Source: Croceibacterium salegens | Lineage (GTDB): Bacteria > Pseudomonadota > Alphaproteobacteria > Sphingomonadales > Sphingomonadaceae | Direction: 5' to 3' | Assembly (NCBI RefSeq): GCF_009827435.1 | Contig: NZ_WTYM01000041.1 | Span: 1-64,000, forward strand | DNA length: 64,000 bases | In this document: piece by piece, positions 45,111 through 54,776 of the stretch | Layout: every line of letters starts with the position of its first letter | Position numbering within the stretch: position 1 is the first letter of the stretch | Notes under the pieces: model-generated | What the model was told of the DNA's origin: nothing | Databases searched by the model: none | The model's input: the letters and a program-made list of their open reading frames with translations, nothing else | Made by a program: the position numbers and the translations under genes

Positions 45111-46229
45111 TCACCCTTGCGCCAGCCATGACGTCACCGGCCGGCCGCTGCGTTGCTGCGCCACGGCCTGCACCAGCCGCACGAGATGCACCGCGCAGCT
45201 TAGCACGGTCCACACCGCCACCGCGACGATGCCGATGTCTGGACGGCCGAACAGCAGGGCGACGAAGAGGACCACCATGTTGGGATTGCGCCGCGCGGTA
45301 ATCAGGCGGAAGCGGCTGTCGAAGCGCTCCCAGACGTGGATGTGGATGCCGCCGAACCAGGCGATGAAGGCCCCCTCGATCAGCCGCTGCAAAACGTAGC
45401 CGCCGACGATCGCGCCCTGCACCCACCAGAACGTGCTGTCGGACAGAGCGAGGCCCCAAGTGGCGAGGCCGGTCGCCCAGAACCACCACCAGAACGGCGG
45501 GTGGACGAGGTCTATCCCGTGGTCGAGCACGTCGCCGAACTTGCTCGAGGTGATGGTGCAGCGCGCCAGCTTGCCGTCCACGGTGTCGAGCACCATGAAG
45601 ACGAAGCCCATTGCCATGCCGAGCCAGTAGTGCCCGTGCGCGAAGGCGACCGTCGCGGCGACGCAGAGCACCGCGCCGACCGCGCTCACCGCGTTGGGGC
45701 TGAGCCCGGCCCAGGCGGCGAAGCGTGTCAGCCACAGCGCCAGTTCGGGCCACAGGTACTTTGTCAGCAGGTCGGTGACGCCTTTGTAGGCGCCGAAATA
45801 GCTCGCCCGCTCGACCGCCCGGCGATTGTCGGCGGTAAGTTCGGTCAGGAACGGGCGTTCGCGCTTGCGCAGCACCTTGTTCTCGATGGCCGCGCCGTCC
45901 TCGTAGGCGGTGGCGGTAATGCCCTCGGGCAGCGGCGCGCCATCGCGGATCGCCGCGCGCAGGGCGGCCGCCTCGTGTTCGTTGCGAGCATGGGCCAACA
46001 CCGGGACGCCGCCCAGGGTCACGACCATGCCGGGGTGCGCGGCGACGTGGCCTAGCCAGGCCGGGTCGAAGGCATGGTCGGCGTTGACCAGCACGACCGG
46101 CGTGCCGGTTCCGCCGAGTCCGGCCTTGGCGGCCATGCGCCGCACCCGCTCGCCGGTGTCGAGACCCCACATCCGGACCGGGTTGGCGCCGACGGTTTCG
46201 ACGGAAATGGCGGGCTCGGTTTCGCTCAT
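45111..46229 (-). CDS. CDP-alcohol phosphatidyltransferase with an extra N-terminal domain
   Basis: Joins an alcohol to a phosphoryl group from a CDP-linked donor in the membrane. The 372-residue protein has the complete family motif D-x2-DG-x2-AR-x8-G-x3-D-x3-D: D215, D218, G219, R223, G232, D236 and D240, with several membrane segments after residue 160. The first roughly 130 residues are not part of this family; they contain VVLVNADHAFDPAWLGHVAA and look like a nucleotidyltransferase-type Rossmann remnant, as in bifunctional inositol-phosphate enzymes of archaea and thermophiles, but lack the full signature. ATG 46229 was chosen. It diverges from the lipid kinase gene. Confidence 0.85.
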   Translation of the reverse strand: MSETEPAISVETVGANPVRMWGLDTGERVRRMAAKAGLGGTGTPVVLVNADHAFDPAWLGHVAAHPGMVVTLGGVPVLAHARNEHEAAALRAAIRDGAPLPEGITATAYEDGAAIENKVLRKRERPFLTELTADNRRAVERASYFGAYKGVTDLLTKYLWPELALWLTRFAAWAGLSPNAVSAVGAVLCVAATVAFAHGHYWLGMAMGFVFMVLDTVDGKLARCTITSSKFGDVLDHGIDLVHPPFWWWFWATGLATWGLALSDSTFWWVQGAIVGGYVLQRLIEGAFIAWFGGIHIHVWERFDSRFRLITARRNPNMVVLFVALLFGRPDIGIVAVAVWTVLSCAVHLVRLVQAVAQQRSGRPVTSWLAQG

Positions 46230-46292
46230 GCGCGGCCAGCGCTTAAGGCCGGTGCCTGCCGAGCGCAAGAAAGCCCTAGCCACCTGCGGGAC

Positions 46293-47321
46293 ATGGCGAG
46301 TAAGCGCACCCCTGCAATGAGCGACGGCATCAAGACCTTCGACGAGCTCCCGCGGCCCGCCCCGGGATCTGGTGTCGACCCGGGGGTCGCGCGACGTACC
46401 GAACGAAGCGCCCCGCTGGTCGGGGTCATCCGCAACTCGCGCAGCTATCGCAACAAGGGCCGCGAGCAAGGCGTTGCGCCCGGCGTCGACGTCATCGTCG
46501 AAACCACCACCAAGCGCCGCGAGCTGGTCGGCGTGCTCGACGGCTTCGCGGCCAAGGGCATAGACTACCTCGCCATTTCCGGCGGCGACGGCACCGTGCG
46601 CGACGTGCTGACCTGCGGCGCGGAAATCTTTGGAACCGACTGGCCGACACTCATCGTCCTGCCCAAGGGCAAGACCAATGCGCTCGCCGCCGATCTCGGC
46701 GCGCCGGAGAACTGGTCGCTTGCCGCGGCGATGGAATCCGCCCGCGCCGGCCACTTCGTGACGCGCCGGCCGCTGGTCGTGTCCGTAGCCGCCGATCCGC
46801 AGGCGCGGGTCTACGGCTTCCTGTTCGGCGGGGGGGTGTTCCACCGCACCATCAAGCTTGGGCAAGGCGCCCATCGCTGGGGCGCGTTCAACGCCGCCGC
46901 GGTCGGCCTGACGACGGCATGGGCGCTCGGCCAAGCGCTGCTCGCCGGAAGCGAAAACCCGTGGCGCCAGCGCTCGCTCATGCGGATTACCCTGCCGGGA
47001 ACCGAACAGCTGTCCGGCGGAGACGAGCGCTATGTGATGATCGCCTCGACGCTCGAGAATCTTCCGCTCGGGGTCAAACCGTTCGGGAACCTGCGCGAAG
47101 GGCTCAAGGCCATCGTCCTCGACACGCCGGCGCGGCGCAGCCTGATGCACCTGCCGATGGTCGCGCTGGGCCGGCGCAAGGACGGGCGCGGCTACCATTG
47201 TTTTGCTGCCGAGAGCTTCGGGCTCGACATTACCGAGCCCTTCATCCTCGACGGCGAGGCCTTCCCGCCGGGCAACTACCGCATCTCGACCGGCCCCTCG
47301 CTGACGTTCGTCGCGTCGTGA
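46293..47321 (+). CDS. DAGK-family lipid kinase
   Basis: A 342-residue kinase of the diacylglycerol/sphingosine/ceramide kinase fold: SGGDGTVRDVL holds the GGDGT loop at 97-101, LPKGKTNALAADLG follows, and the C-terminal ILDGEAFPPGNYRIS matches the family end. It would phosphorylate a lipid hydroxyl such as diacylglycerol or ceramide. ATG 46293 was chosen; ATG 46317 is in phase. It overlaps the next gene (GTGA). I recall that Caulobacter uses a DAGK-family ceramide kinase (CpgB) for its anionic sphingolipid; whether this is its counterpart is not shown by this sequence. Confidence 0.87.
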   Translation: MASKRTPAMSDGIKTFDELPRPAPGSGVDPGVARRTERSAPLVGVIRNSRSYRNKGREQGVAPGVDVIVETTTKRRELVGVLDGFAAKGIDYLAISGGDGTVRDVLTCGAEIFGTDWPTLIVLPKGKTNALAADLGAPENWSLAAAMESARAGHFVTRRPLVVSVAADPQARVYGFLFGGGVFHRTIKLGQGAHRWGAFNAAAVGLTTAWALGQALLAGSENPWRQRSLMRITLPGTEQLSGGDERYVMIASTLENLPLGVKPFGNLREGLKAIVLDTPARRSLMHLPMVALGRRKDGRGYHCFAAESFGLDITEPFILDGEAFPPGNYRISTGPSLTFVAS

Positions 47322-48220
47322 ATGAAGCGCTTGAAACGCGCGTTTCGGCGATGCTCGCGCGCGAAGTTCGTCCCGAAGTCGTTCGGCAGGCGCAAGTACT
47401 CGGTGAAGAGGCCGGAGCGCTGGCGGTGCTGTTCTACGGTTCGAACCTGAGGACCGGCTCGCTCGAAGGGGTGCTCGACTACTACGCGCTGCTCCCGGGT
47501 CCGGCCGAGACCGGGCTGTGGCCGCGCGTTTCCTACCGCGAGTGGGACGACGCCGGAACCGGCGAGCGGCTGCGCGCCAAGTTCGCCGAAATGTCGCTCG
47601 CCAAGTTCGCCGAGGCAGCAAGCGGCCGAAGCCTCGACACGACGATCTGGGCGAGGTTCGTCCAGCCCAGCGCGATGGTCTGGGCGAAGGACGAAGCGGC
47701 GGCGGCGGCTGTCCGCGAGGCGATTGCCGAAGCCGCCCGCACCGCCGCCCGCCTCGCCGCCGCGCTCGGCCCGGCGAAGGGGCAGCCGGACGACTATTGG
47801 AAGGCGCTGTTCCGCGCCACCTATCGGGCCGAATTGCGGGTCGAGGCGCCGGGGCGCGAGAATTCGATCCTTGCCGCCAACCCGGCGCACTTCGACGGCC
47901 TGCTGCGCGCCGCACTGGTTTCCGCCGGGGTGCCGTTCCGCGACGACGGCGGACACATCGCCCCGCAGATCGAGCCGGGCGAACGGCGCGCCATCCTGAA
48001 CTGGTGGAACAAGCGCCGCCGGCTCGGCAAGGCGCTCAACGCCGCGCGGCTGGTGCGGGCCAATTCGACCTTTGCCGGGGCCCCGCAGTACATCGCCTGG
48101 AAGATCGAGCGCCATACCGGCGTCGCGGTCGAGGTCACCCCGTGGCGCGAGAAGCACCCGCTCCTCGCCGCGCCGGGAGTGCTGTGGAAGGTGTGGCGCT
48201 CGCGCCGCAAACCCGGGTGA
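47318..48220 (+). CDS. Nucleotidyltransferase-like protein of unknown family
   Basis: I do not recognise a named family for this 300-residue protein. The N-terminal segment ALAVLFYGSNLRTGSLEGVL has the GS...D pattern of the nucleotidyltransferase superfamily (G41-S42, with D54), which resembles the phosphatidate cytidylyltransferase Tam41 of mitochondria, and a C-terminal segment is basic (NKRRRLGKALNAARLVR). No signal peptide or transmembrane helix. GTG 47318 overlaps the lipid kinase stop, and the next gene overlaps in turn (GTGA), so the three are one transcript. A CDP-lipid synthase function is a suggestion only. Confidence 0.65.
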   Translation: MNEALETRVSAMLAREVRPEVVRQAQVLGEEAGALAVLFYGSNLRTGSLEGVLDYYALLPGPAETGLWPRVSYREWDDAGTGERLRAKFAEMSLAKFAEAASGRSLDTTIWARFVQPSAMVWAKDEAAAAAVREAIAEAARTAARLAAALGPAKGQPDDYWKALFRATYRAELRVEAPGRENSILAANPAHFDGLLRAALVSAGVPFRDDGGHIAPQIEPGERRAILNWWNKRRRLGKALNAARLVRANSTFAGAPQYIAWKIERHTGVAVEVTPWREKHPLLAAPGVLWKVWRSRRKPG

Positions 48221-48969
48221 GCGCGCCGGTCCTGATCCTCGCCGGGAGCCGCCCCGACGGTCTCGACCCGATCGCCACGGCCGAGGACGTGCCGCACAAG
48301 GCGCTCGCCCGGGTCGGCGGGCTGACGCTCCTCGAGCGGGCAGTCGCCGCAGCCCGGGCCTGGGGCGCGAGCGAAGTGCTCGTCGCGGCGAACAACCCGG
48401 CGGTGGAGGACGAAGTCCGGCGGCTCGGCGCGACCCTGCTGCCGACTGCGAGCGGCCCGAGCGGCAGCGTCGCGCTGGCTTTCGAACGCACCGGCGCGCC
48501 GCTGCTGGTCACCACCGCCGACCACGCCCTGCTCGAACCCGGCTGGCTCGCCGCGCTGGTCGCCGGAACTCCGGCCGACGCCGACGTGTCGCTGATGCTG
48601 GCGCGGCGCGAGGCGGTCGAGGCCGCTGCGCCGGGCAGCCAGCGGACATGGCTGTCGCTGGCCGACGGCGACTGGTCGGGGTGCAACCTGTTTTATCTCG
48701 CGTCCGCAGCCGCTCCGACGGCGCTTGCCACCTGGCGCCGGGTCGAGGCCGACCGCAAGCGCCCATGGCGCATCGCCGCCCGGCTAGGCTGGGGCACCTT
48801 GTGGAATTTCCTGCGCGGCAAGCTGACGATGGCCGAGGCCGTCGCGCGCATAGGGCAGCGCATCGGTATCACCGCGGCGCTGGTCGCAGCGACCGACGGG
48901 CGCGCGGCGATCGATGTCGACAAGCCCGCCGACCTCGCGCTCGTGCGCGCGCTGGCCGAAGCTCAGTAG
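48217..48969 (+). CDS. MobA-like nucleotidyltransferase
   Basis: A 250-residue MobA-like NTP transferase: LILAGSRPDG at the start, HKALARVGGLTLLERAVAAA, and a central LLVTTADHALLEPGWLAAL. The usual loop GxGxR is degenerate (AGSRPDG), but the acidic DH residues remain. Coupled with GTGA to the preceding gene, it is a second nucleotidyltransferase in the cluster and could activate a headgroup alcohol phosphate. Molybdenum cofactor biosynthesis is unlikely because no other mo gene is near. Confidence 0.78.
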   Translation: MSAPVLILAGSRPDGLDPIATAEDVPHKALARVGGLTLLERAVAAARAWGASEVLVAANNPAVEDEVRRLGATLLPTASGPSGSVALAFERTGAPLLVTTADHALLEPGWLAALVAGTPADADVSLMLARREAVEAAAPGSQRTWLSLADGDWSGCNLFYLASAAAPTALATWRRVEADRKRPWRIAARLGWGTLWNFLRGKLTMAEAVARIGQRIGITAALVAATDGRAAIDVDKPADLALVRALAEAQ

Positions 48970-49466
48970 TAGCGCATCGTGATGGAAATCGGCTTGACCG
49001 CGTTGCCGACCTCGAAGGCGGTCTTCTTGTAGCTCGGCCGGCCCATGTTGAAGAGATTGAGCGAGGGGTTGTTCGACATGCCGCCACCGTCCAGCGTCAT
49101 GTCGGTCTCGCCGTTACCGTTGATATCGTGACGAATGGCGATGCCGTAGGTGCCGGCAGCGGGCACCGGCATGCAGAAGGTCATCTGCCCGGCCTTGGCC
49201 GGGGTCTCGATGCGGTTGATCCACTTGCCCTTTTCGAGCCAGTCGGACGACGCGCTGCGATAGAGCTGGACGCGCATCGTCCCCGTCGAGGCCTTGATGC
49301 CGCTGACGGTAATCAGGACGGACGGCTTCTCCCCACGGCAGGCGGCCGGGTTGTTGGAGATCGTGTTGCGATAGGTCACCCCCTGCGCGCCGGCGAAGCT
49401 CGCCCCGGCAAGCGCAGCAAGCGCAAGCCCGGTAGCGGCAAGGCGAATGGTCACTGGACGGCTCAT
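48963..49466 (-). CDS. DUF2141 exported protein
   Basis: A 167-residue protein with a signal peptide (ATGLALAALAGASFAGA) and a DUF2141 body: SGIKASTGTMRVQLYR, then GTYGIAIRHDINGNGETDMT, an EF-hand-like D-x-N-x-N-G loop that may bind calcium. Family function is unknown. ATG 49466 was chosen because a GGAG lies 9 bases upstream; ATG 49481 is the in-phase alternative. Its 3' end overlaps the convergent nucleotidyltransferase gene by seven bases. Confidence 0.85.
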   Translation of the reverse strand: MSRPVTIRLAATGLALAALAGASFAGAQGVTYRNTISNNPAACRGEKPSVLITVSGIKASTGTMRVQLYRSASSDWLEKGKWINRIETPAKAGQMTFCMPVPAAGTYGIAIRHDINGNGETDMTLDGGGMSNNPSLNLFNMGRPSYKKTAFEVGNAVKPISITMRYY

Positions 49467-49681
49467 CAAGTCGAACTCCATCGGTCGTCGGGCGCTTGTT
49501 ATCTGTGCGGAAATGAAATGGCCCCGTTCGCAGGCGATTTCTAGCCGAGCGCGCTGAATAGCCTGTGAACTTGGCTGTCAGGAGCGCTAAAGCACCGATT
49601 AGCCGCCTTGCGGCGGTGGATAACGCACCGGGCACGTTTTATGCCCGAGTCCCATACCGCTAAGGCGGCGAAGGCAGCGCC

Positions 49682-50347
49682 ATGGCAAGACCGCTTATCT
49701 CGCCCTCCATCCTTTCGGCCGACTTCGCGCGGCTCGGTGAAGAAGTGCGCGCGATCGACGCTGCCGGCGCCGACTGGATCCACGTCGACGTGATGGACGG
49801 GCACTACGTCCCCAACCTGACGATCGGCCCGGCCGTGGTGAAGGCGCTGCGCCCGCACAGCGCCAAGACCTTCGACGTCCACCTGATGGTCAGCCCGGTC
49901 GATTTCTGGCTCGAACCCTTCGCCGAAGCCGGGGCCGACATCATCACCGTCCATCCCGAAGCCGGGCCGCACGTCCATCGCACGGTGCAGGCGATCAAGA
50001 CGCTGGGAAAGAAGGCCGGGGTTTCCCTCAATCCCGGAACACCGGCGAAAATGCTCGATTACCTGATCGAGGAAATCGACCTGGTGCTGGTTATGAGCGT
50101 CAATCCGGGGTTCGGCGGGCAGAGCTTCATCGCCAGCCAGCTCAAGAAGATCGAAGCTATCCGGACGATGATCGACAAGCGCGGGCTCGACGTGCTGATC
50201 GAGGTCGATGGCGGGGTGACTGCCGAGACTGCGCCGCAATGCGTAGCCGCCGGTGCCGACGTGCTGGTTGCCGGATCGGCCACCTTCAAGGGCGGGCCGG
50301 ATTGCTACGCCGCCAACATAACCGCACTGCGAGGGGACACGGCATGA
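49682..50347 (+). CDS. rpe: Ribulose-phosphate 3-epimerase
   Basis: Interconverts ribulose-5-phosphate and xylulose-5-phosphate in the pentose phosphate pathway. The 221-residue TIM barrel has [15 protein letters not shown], the metal-site [28 protein letters not shown] and EVDGG, all conserved. It overlaps the next gene by ATGA. Confidence 0.97.
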   Translation: MARPLISPSILSADFARLGEEVRAIDAAGADWIHVDVMDGHYVPNLTIGPAVVKALRPHSAKTFDVHLMVSPVDFWLEPFAEAGADIITVHPEAGPHVHRTVQAIKTLGKKAGVSLNPGTPAKMLDYLIEEIDLVLVMSVNPGFGGQSFIASQLKKIEAIRTMIDKRGLDVLIEVDGGVTAETAPQCVAAGADVLVAGSATFKGGPDCYAANITALRGDTA

Positions 50348-52224
50348 GCGACCGGGCAGTCCAGGCCATGCTCCCGCTGGGGGTCGAGGAACTGGATGTC
50401 GACCCGGTCGATGACGCCGAAGCCATGGCCATCCCGCTCTCCGCAGCCAAGGAGGAACCCCTGGCGGGCAAGGCCGAAGACGAGGACAAACCCGAGCCCG
50501 GCGAACTGATCGAACCGGGCCGCGCACTGGCCATCTCCGATTTCGTGCCGCCCGACGTTTCCGCCGGCGAGCGCCTAATCCGCCTCGCCTATCGCCTCGG
50601 CGTCCCCGGCCCGACGCTCGCCGCCCCATTCCGCAAGCACCCGGCACCGCGCCTGCTGGCGACGGTCGAGAACCCCCTGCCCGGCGACCCGGTTGCCGGG
50701 ACCGCGTTGCGCGCCGGGCATTTCCTGATCCACGGGGTCAAGATCCCGATCGCCCAGCTCGACTGTTCGCCAGTCGCCCGCCTGACCCCGCCGGTCGAGC
50801 GCACGGTGCACGGCTTCACCTGGCTCGCCGACCTCGAAGCCTGCGCCCCGCGCCAGCAGTGCACGCAGATCGCCGAGCGGGTCCTCACGGCCTGGCTCGA
50901 CGCCAACCAGAAAATCGGCCGGGGCGCAGCCTGGCGCGTCGGTCATACCGGGCAGCGGCTGCTCGGCTGGCTGGTCCACGCCCCTCTGCTGCTCGGCGGC
51001 AACGACAAGCGGCTGTGCGCCCGTACGCTCACCGTGGCGTCGGAAACCGCGCGTTGGCTCGACCGCAACGTCGGCAAGGCCGAGGACCGGCTGGCCGAGG
51101 TCGCCGGATGGTGCGGCATCGTCGCTGCCGGCCTTTTGCTGCCGGAAGGCAAGCCGCGGCGGCTGTTCGGCGAGGCCGGTCTGGTCCGCGCCCTCGGCGA
51201 ACTCGTCGGCGACGATGGCGGCGTGCTGTCGCGCAGTCCGTTCGACCAGATCGAGGCGATCGCCCTGCTCACCCGGCTCGGCGCCTGCTACCGCGCGACC
51301 CGGCGCGACCCGCCGCAGGCGGTCGACGCCATGCAGCGCATGCTGGTGCCGCCGCTGCTGGCGATGATCCATTCGGACAACGCTCTCGCCTCGTGGCAGG
51401 GCTCTAGTGCGGTGAGCGAGAACAAGCTGCGCACGCTCATCGAAGCGAGCGGGGTCCGTACCCGCCCGCTCAAGGATGCCCGGCAATGGGGCTACCAGCG
51501 CGTCTCCGCCGGGCGCTCGACTCTGGTGCTCGACGCCGCTCCGCCGCCGCTCGCCCGGCACAGCCGCCATGGCTGCGCCTCGACGCTGGCCTTCGAATTC
51601 TCGCACGGGCCGAGCCGCATCGTCGTCAACTGCGGCGGTGCGGGCACCGCCGGCGGGCTCGTCCCGGTGCGCATCGAGCAGGGCCTGCGCGCCACCGCCG
51701 CGCATTCGACGCTGGTGCTCGGCGATTCCAATTCCACCGCGGTGCTGATCAACGGCAAGCTCGGCAGCGGGGTCAGCGAGGTCGAGGTCGACCGGCGGCT
51801 GGCCGAAGCGGGCAAGTCGCAGGCGACGCGAATCGAGGCGAGCCATGACGGCTACGTCTCGCGCCACGGCCTGGTGCATCGCCGCATCCTGATCCTGCGC
51901 GACGACGGTACCGAACTTCGCGGCGAGGACCTGCTCGTTCCGGCCGGCAAGAAGGGCAAGCGCGGCAAGATCGGCTACGCCATCCGCTTCCACCTCGGCC
52001 CGGCGGTCGAGGCGAGCCTGACCGACAACAAGCGCGGCGCCCACCTGGCCATGCGTGACGGGACATACTGGCAATTCCTTGCCCCGCGTAGCGAGGTGAC
52101 GATAGACGAGAGCCTGTGGATCGACGGCGATGGCCGCCCGCACCCGGTGCAGCAGCTAGTCATCGAAGGCATGGAATCGCGCAGCGGGGCGAGTTTCGCC
52201 TGGCTGTTCAAGAAAATAGGTTAG
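50344..52224 (+). CDS. Heparinase II/III-like protein
   Basis: A 626-residue protein. The N-terminus (about 1-70) is acidic and rich in Pro and Glu; a helical toroid follows (about 120-380) and a beta-sandwich at the C-terminus with [14 protein letters not shown] and [17 protein letters not shown], the order seen in heparinase II/III family members. No signal peptide is visible, so a cytoplasmic role is suggested, in contrast to secreted lyases. The catalytic residues of the lyases cannot be located with confidence. It lies between rpe (ATGA overlap) and purH (five bases). Confidence 0.82.
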   Translation: MSDRAVQAMLPLGVEELDVDPVDDAEAMAIPLSAAKEEPLAGKAEDEDKPEPGELIEPGRALAISDFVPPDVSAGERLIRLAYRLGVPGPTLAAPFRKHPAPRLLATVENPLPGDPVAGTALRAGHFLIHGVKIPIAQLDCSPVARLTPPVERTVHGFTWLADLEACAPRQQCTQIAERVLTAWLDANQKIGRGAAWRVGHTGQRLLGWLVHAPLLLGGNDKRLCARTLTVASETARWLDRNVGKAEDRLAEVAGWCGIVAAGLLLPEGKPRRLFGEAGLVRALGELVGDDGGVLSRSPFDQIEAIALLTRLGACYRATRRDPPQAVDAMQRMLVPPLLAMIHSDNALASWQGSSAVSENKLRTLIEASGVRTRPLKDARQWGYQRVSAGRSTLVLDAAPPPLARHSRHGCASTLAFEFSHGPSRIVVNCGGAGTAGGLVPVRIEQGLRATAAHSTLVLGDSNSTAVLINGKLGSGVSEVEVDRRLAEAGKSQATRIEASHDGYVSRHGLVHRRILILRDDGTELRGEDLLVPAGKKGKRGKIGYAIRFHLGPAVEASLTDNKRGAHLAMRDGTYWQFLAPRSEVTIDESLWIDGDGRPHPVQQLVIEGMESRSGASFAWLFKKIG

Positions 52225-52228
52225 TTCA

Positions 52229-53818
52229 ATGAGCAATGTGAGCATCAAGCGGGCACTTCTCTCGGTGTCCGACAAGAGCGGATTGGCCGATCTCGGCAGC
52301 AGGCTCGCCAAGGCAGGAGTCGAACTGGTTTCGACCGGCGGTACGGCCCGGGCGCTGCGCGAGGCCGGGCTCGAAGTGCGCGACGTCTCGGACGTGACTG
52401 GCTTTCCGGAGATGATGGACGGACGGGTAAAGACGCTCCACCCACTGATCCACGGCGGTCTGCTGGCGGTGCGCGACGATCCCGAGCACGCCGCTGCGAT
52501 GGACGCCCACGATATCGGCGCGATCGACCTCGTGGTGGTCAACCTCTACCCGTTCGAGGAAACCGTGATGCGCGGCGCGGACCGCGACACGATCATCGAG
52601 AACATCGACATCGGTGGGCCGAGCATGGTCCGCTCGGCGGCGAAGAACCACCATTACGTGACCATCGTCACCGATCCGGCCGACTACGACCTGCTCTACG
52701 CCGAGCTGGCCGACAACGACGGCGCAACCACGCTGGGGTTCCGCAAGCACATGGCGGCCAAGGCCTTCGCCGCCACCGCCGCCTACGACGCGATGATCAG
52801 CCAGTGGTTCGCCTTCGCCGACCAGCGGCAGATGTTCCCCGACATGATCGCGGTCAACGGGCGCAAGCTCGCCGAGCTGCGCTATGGCGAGAACCCGCAC
52901 CAGCAGGCGGCGGTCTATGAGCCCGTCGGTCCGCACGTATCGGGCCTGCCGCAAGCCGAGCAGGTGCAGGGCAAGGAGCTCAGCTACAACAACTACAACG
53001 ACGCCGATGCCGCGCTCGAACTCTGTGCCGAATTCAAGGGCGGCGAACCGGCGGTGGTGATCGTCAAGCACGCCAACCCGTGCGGCGTGGCGCAGGGGCC
53101 GAGCCTGCTGCAGGCGTGGACCGACGCGCTGCAGTGCGATTCCGTCTCCGCGTTCGGCGGCATCGTCGCGGTCAACCGCCCGCTCGACGGGCCGACTGCC
53201 GAGGCAATTTGTGAAATCTTCACAGAAGTCGTCGTCGCGCCCGGCGCGGACGATGCCGCGAAGGCCGCCTTCGCCAAGAAGAAGAACCTGCGCCTGTTGC
53301 TGATCGACGAACTGCCCGATCCGCGCCGCGGCGGGCTCCTGCTCAAGCCGATCGCCGGCGGGCTGCTGGTGCAGGGCCGCGACAACGGGGCGATCTCCGC
53401 TGTCGACCTCAAGGTGGTGACCAAGCGCGAGCCGACCGAACAGGAGCTCAGGGACTGCCTGTTCGCCTGGACCGTCGCCCGGCACGTGAAGTCGAACGCC
53501 ATCGTCTATGCGAAGGACGGCGCCACGGCAGGAATCGGGGCGGGGCAGATGAACCGACGCGATTCGGCGCGCATCGCCGCGATCAAGGCGAGCGAGGCGG
53601 CCGAGACCTATGGCTGGAGCGCAGCCAGGACGGTGGGCAGCGCCGTCGCCTCCGACGCCTTCTTCCCCTTCGCCGACGGCCTGCTCGCCGCGGCCGAGGC
53701 CGGGGCCACCGCGGTCATCCAGCCCGGCGGCTCGATGCGTGACGACGAGGTCATCGCGGCGGCCGACGCGGCCGGCCTGGCGATGGTCTTCACCGGGATG
53801 CGCCATTTCCGGCACTGA
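52229..53818 (+). CDS. purH: Bifunctional AICAR transformylase/IMP cyclohydrolase
   Basis: Performs the last two steps of IMP synthesis. The 529-residue protein has the IMP cyclohydrolase domain (about 1-195; [28 protein letters not shown], and the [10 protein letters not shown] motif) and the transformylase domain ([12 protein letters not shown], the [12 protein letters not shown] segment and KHANPCGVA, which includes the catalytic KH pair). It is immediately downstream of the heparinase-like gene. Confidence 0.98.
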   Translation: MSNVSIKRALLSVSDKSGLADLGSRLAKAGVELVSTGGTARALREAGLEVRDVSDVTGFPEMMDGRVKTLHPLIHGGLLAVRDDPEHAAAMDAHDIGAIDLVVVNLYPFEETVMRGADRDTIIENIDIGGPSMVRSAAKNHHYVTIVTDPADYDLLYAELADNDGATTLGFRKHMAAKAFAATAAYDAMISQWFAFADQRQMFPDMIAVNGRKLAELRYGENPHQQAAVYEPVGPHVSGLPQAEQVQGKELSYNNYNDADAALELCAEFKGGEPAVVIVKHANPCGVAQGPSLLQAWTDALQCDSVSAFGGIVAVNRPLDGPTAEAICEIFTEVVVAPGADDAAKAAFAKKKNLRLLLIDELPDPRRGGLLLKPIAGGLLVQGRDNGAISAVDLKVVTKREPTEQELRDCLFAWTVARHVKSNAIVYAKDGATAGIGAGQMNRRDSARIAAIKASEAAETYGWSAARTVGSAVASDAFFPFADGLLAAAEAGATAVIQPGGSMRDDEVIAAADAAGLAMVFTGMRHFRH

Positions 53819-53963
53819 TTTTCGCGCAACTCGTCGCACGTTCAAAACGGTTCATCTTGAACTGGGCGATTATGAACGCCAGCCGACTTTGCGTTCAATC
53901 TTGGGTAACCCATCGGCCCCTATCCCGACCTCACCAGACGCAACGAGACACGAAAGTTACCCC

Positions 53964-54062
53964 ATGGGCCTGTTCACCCCCGACCTCTATCGCTCCTTCT
54001 TCCTGGGCTTCGGGATCACGGCTCTGGTGCTGGCTGCACAAATCGTTCCGCAACTGGTATAA
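53964..54062 (+). CDS. Tiny single-pass membrane protein
   Basis: A 32-residue frame reading MGLFTPDLYRSFFLGFGITA and ending LVLAAQIVPQLV, with one hydrophobic helix from about residue 12 to 30. It lies seven bases before msrA and 145 bases after purH; an AAAG sequence precedes the ATG. Short proteins with a TPDLYR N-terminus followed by a helix are, as I recall, common in alphaproteobacteria but uncharacterised. Probably cotranscribed with msrA. Confidence 0.55.
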   Translation: MGLFTPDLYRSFFLGFGITALVLAAQIVPQLV

Positions 54063-54069
54063 GGGTCGG

Positions 54070-54741
54070 ATGAAGCTCAAGATACTGCTCGCATCCGCCG
54101 CGCTCGTCGCCAGCGCCTGCTCCCCCGCCATCGCCGCAGAGAACGTCGTCGCCGCTCCCGCAGCGACGCGCGTCGCCAAGGAAATCCCCGGCCTGAAGAC
54201 CGCGATCTTCGCGGGCGGCTGCTTCTGGGGCGTCGAGGCAGTGTTCAGCCACGTGAAGGGGGTGAAGAGCGCCGTTTCGGGCTACGAGGGCGGCACCAAG
54301 GCCGACGCCGACTACGAAACCGTCTCCTCCGGCCGCACCGGGCATCGTGAATCGGTCAAGGTCGTCTACGATCCCAAGGTCGTGCGCTATGACCAGTTGC
54401 TGCAGGTGTTCTTCTCGGTCGTCGCGGATCCCACGCTGAAGGACCAGCAGGGCCCCGACCGCGGCCCGCAGTACAACGCCGCGCTCGTCCCGCTGAGCAA
54501 GGAGCAGCGCGAAGTCGCCGCCGCCTACCTCAAGCAGATGCAGGCCAGCGGCAAGTGGAAGCGCCCGATCGTGACCGGGATCGCCTCCGCGGGGACTTTC
54601 TACCCGGCCGAGGACTACCATCAGGACTTCGCGCTCAAGAACCCCAACCAGGGCTACATCCGCGCATGGGACCTGCCCAAGGTCGCGGCGTTCAAGGAAA
54701 TGTACCCTTCGCTCTACAGCGCGAAGTTCCAGACCGGCTGA
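54070..54741 (+). CDS. msrA: Peptide-methionine (S)-S-oxide reductase, exported
   Basis: Reduces the S form of methionine sulfoxide. The 223-residue protein has catalytic C51 in GGCFWGVE and the family segments GYEGGTKADADYETVSSGRT and EDYHQDF. Unlike typical MsrA it starts with a signal sequence (ILLASAALVASACSPAIAA), which could be cleaved after AIAA or processed as a lipoprotein at C17. It would thus act in the periplasm, like MsrB at 36 kb. Confidence 0.94.
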   Translation: MKLKILLASAALVASACSPAIAAENVVAAPAATRVAKEIPGLKTAIFAGGCFWGVEAVFSHVKGVKSAVSGYEGGTKADADYETVSSGRTGHRESVKVVYDPKVVRYDQLLQVFFSVVADPTLKDQQGPDRGPQYNAALVPLSKEQREVAAAYLKQMQASGKWKRPIVTGIASAGTFYPAEDYHQDFALKNPNQGYIRAWDLPKVAAFKEMYPSLYSAKFQTG

Positions 54742-54776
54742 TTGCCCCTGCGGGCCGCAGGGCCTATATCCGGGCC

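Noticed and set aside
46074-46292. N-terminal extension of the lipid kinase frame
   Set aside because: It lies opposite the start of the phosphatidyltransferase gene and adds sequence unlike the family; ATG 46293 is a better start.
52226-53845. 539-codon minus-strand frame opposite purH
   Set aside because: Antisense shadow of purH, whose domains are complete.
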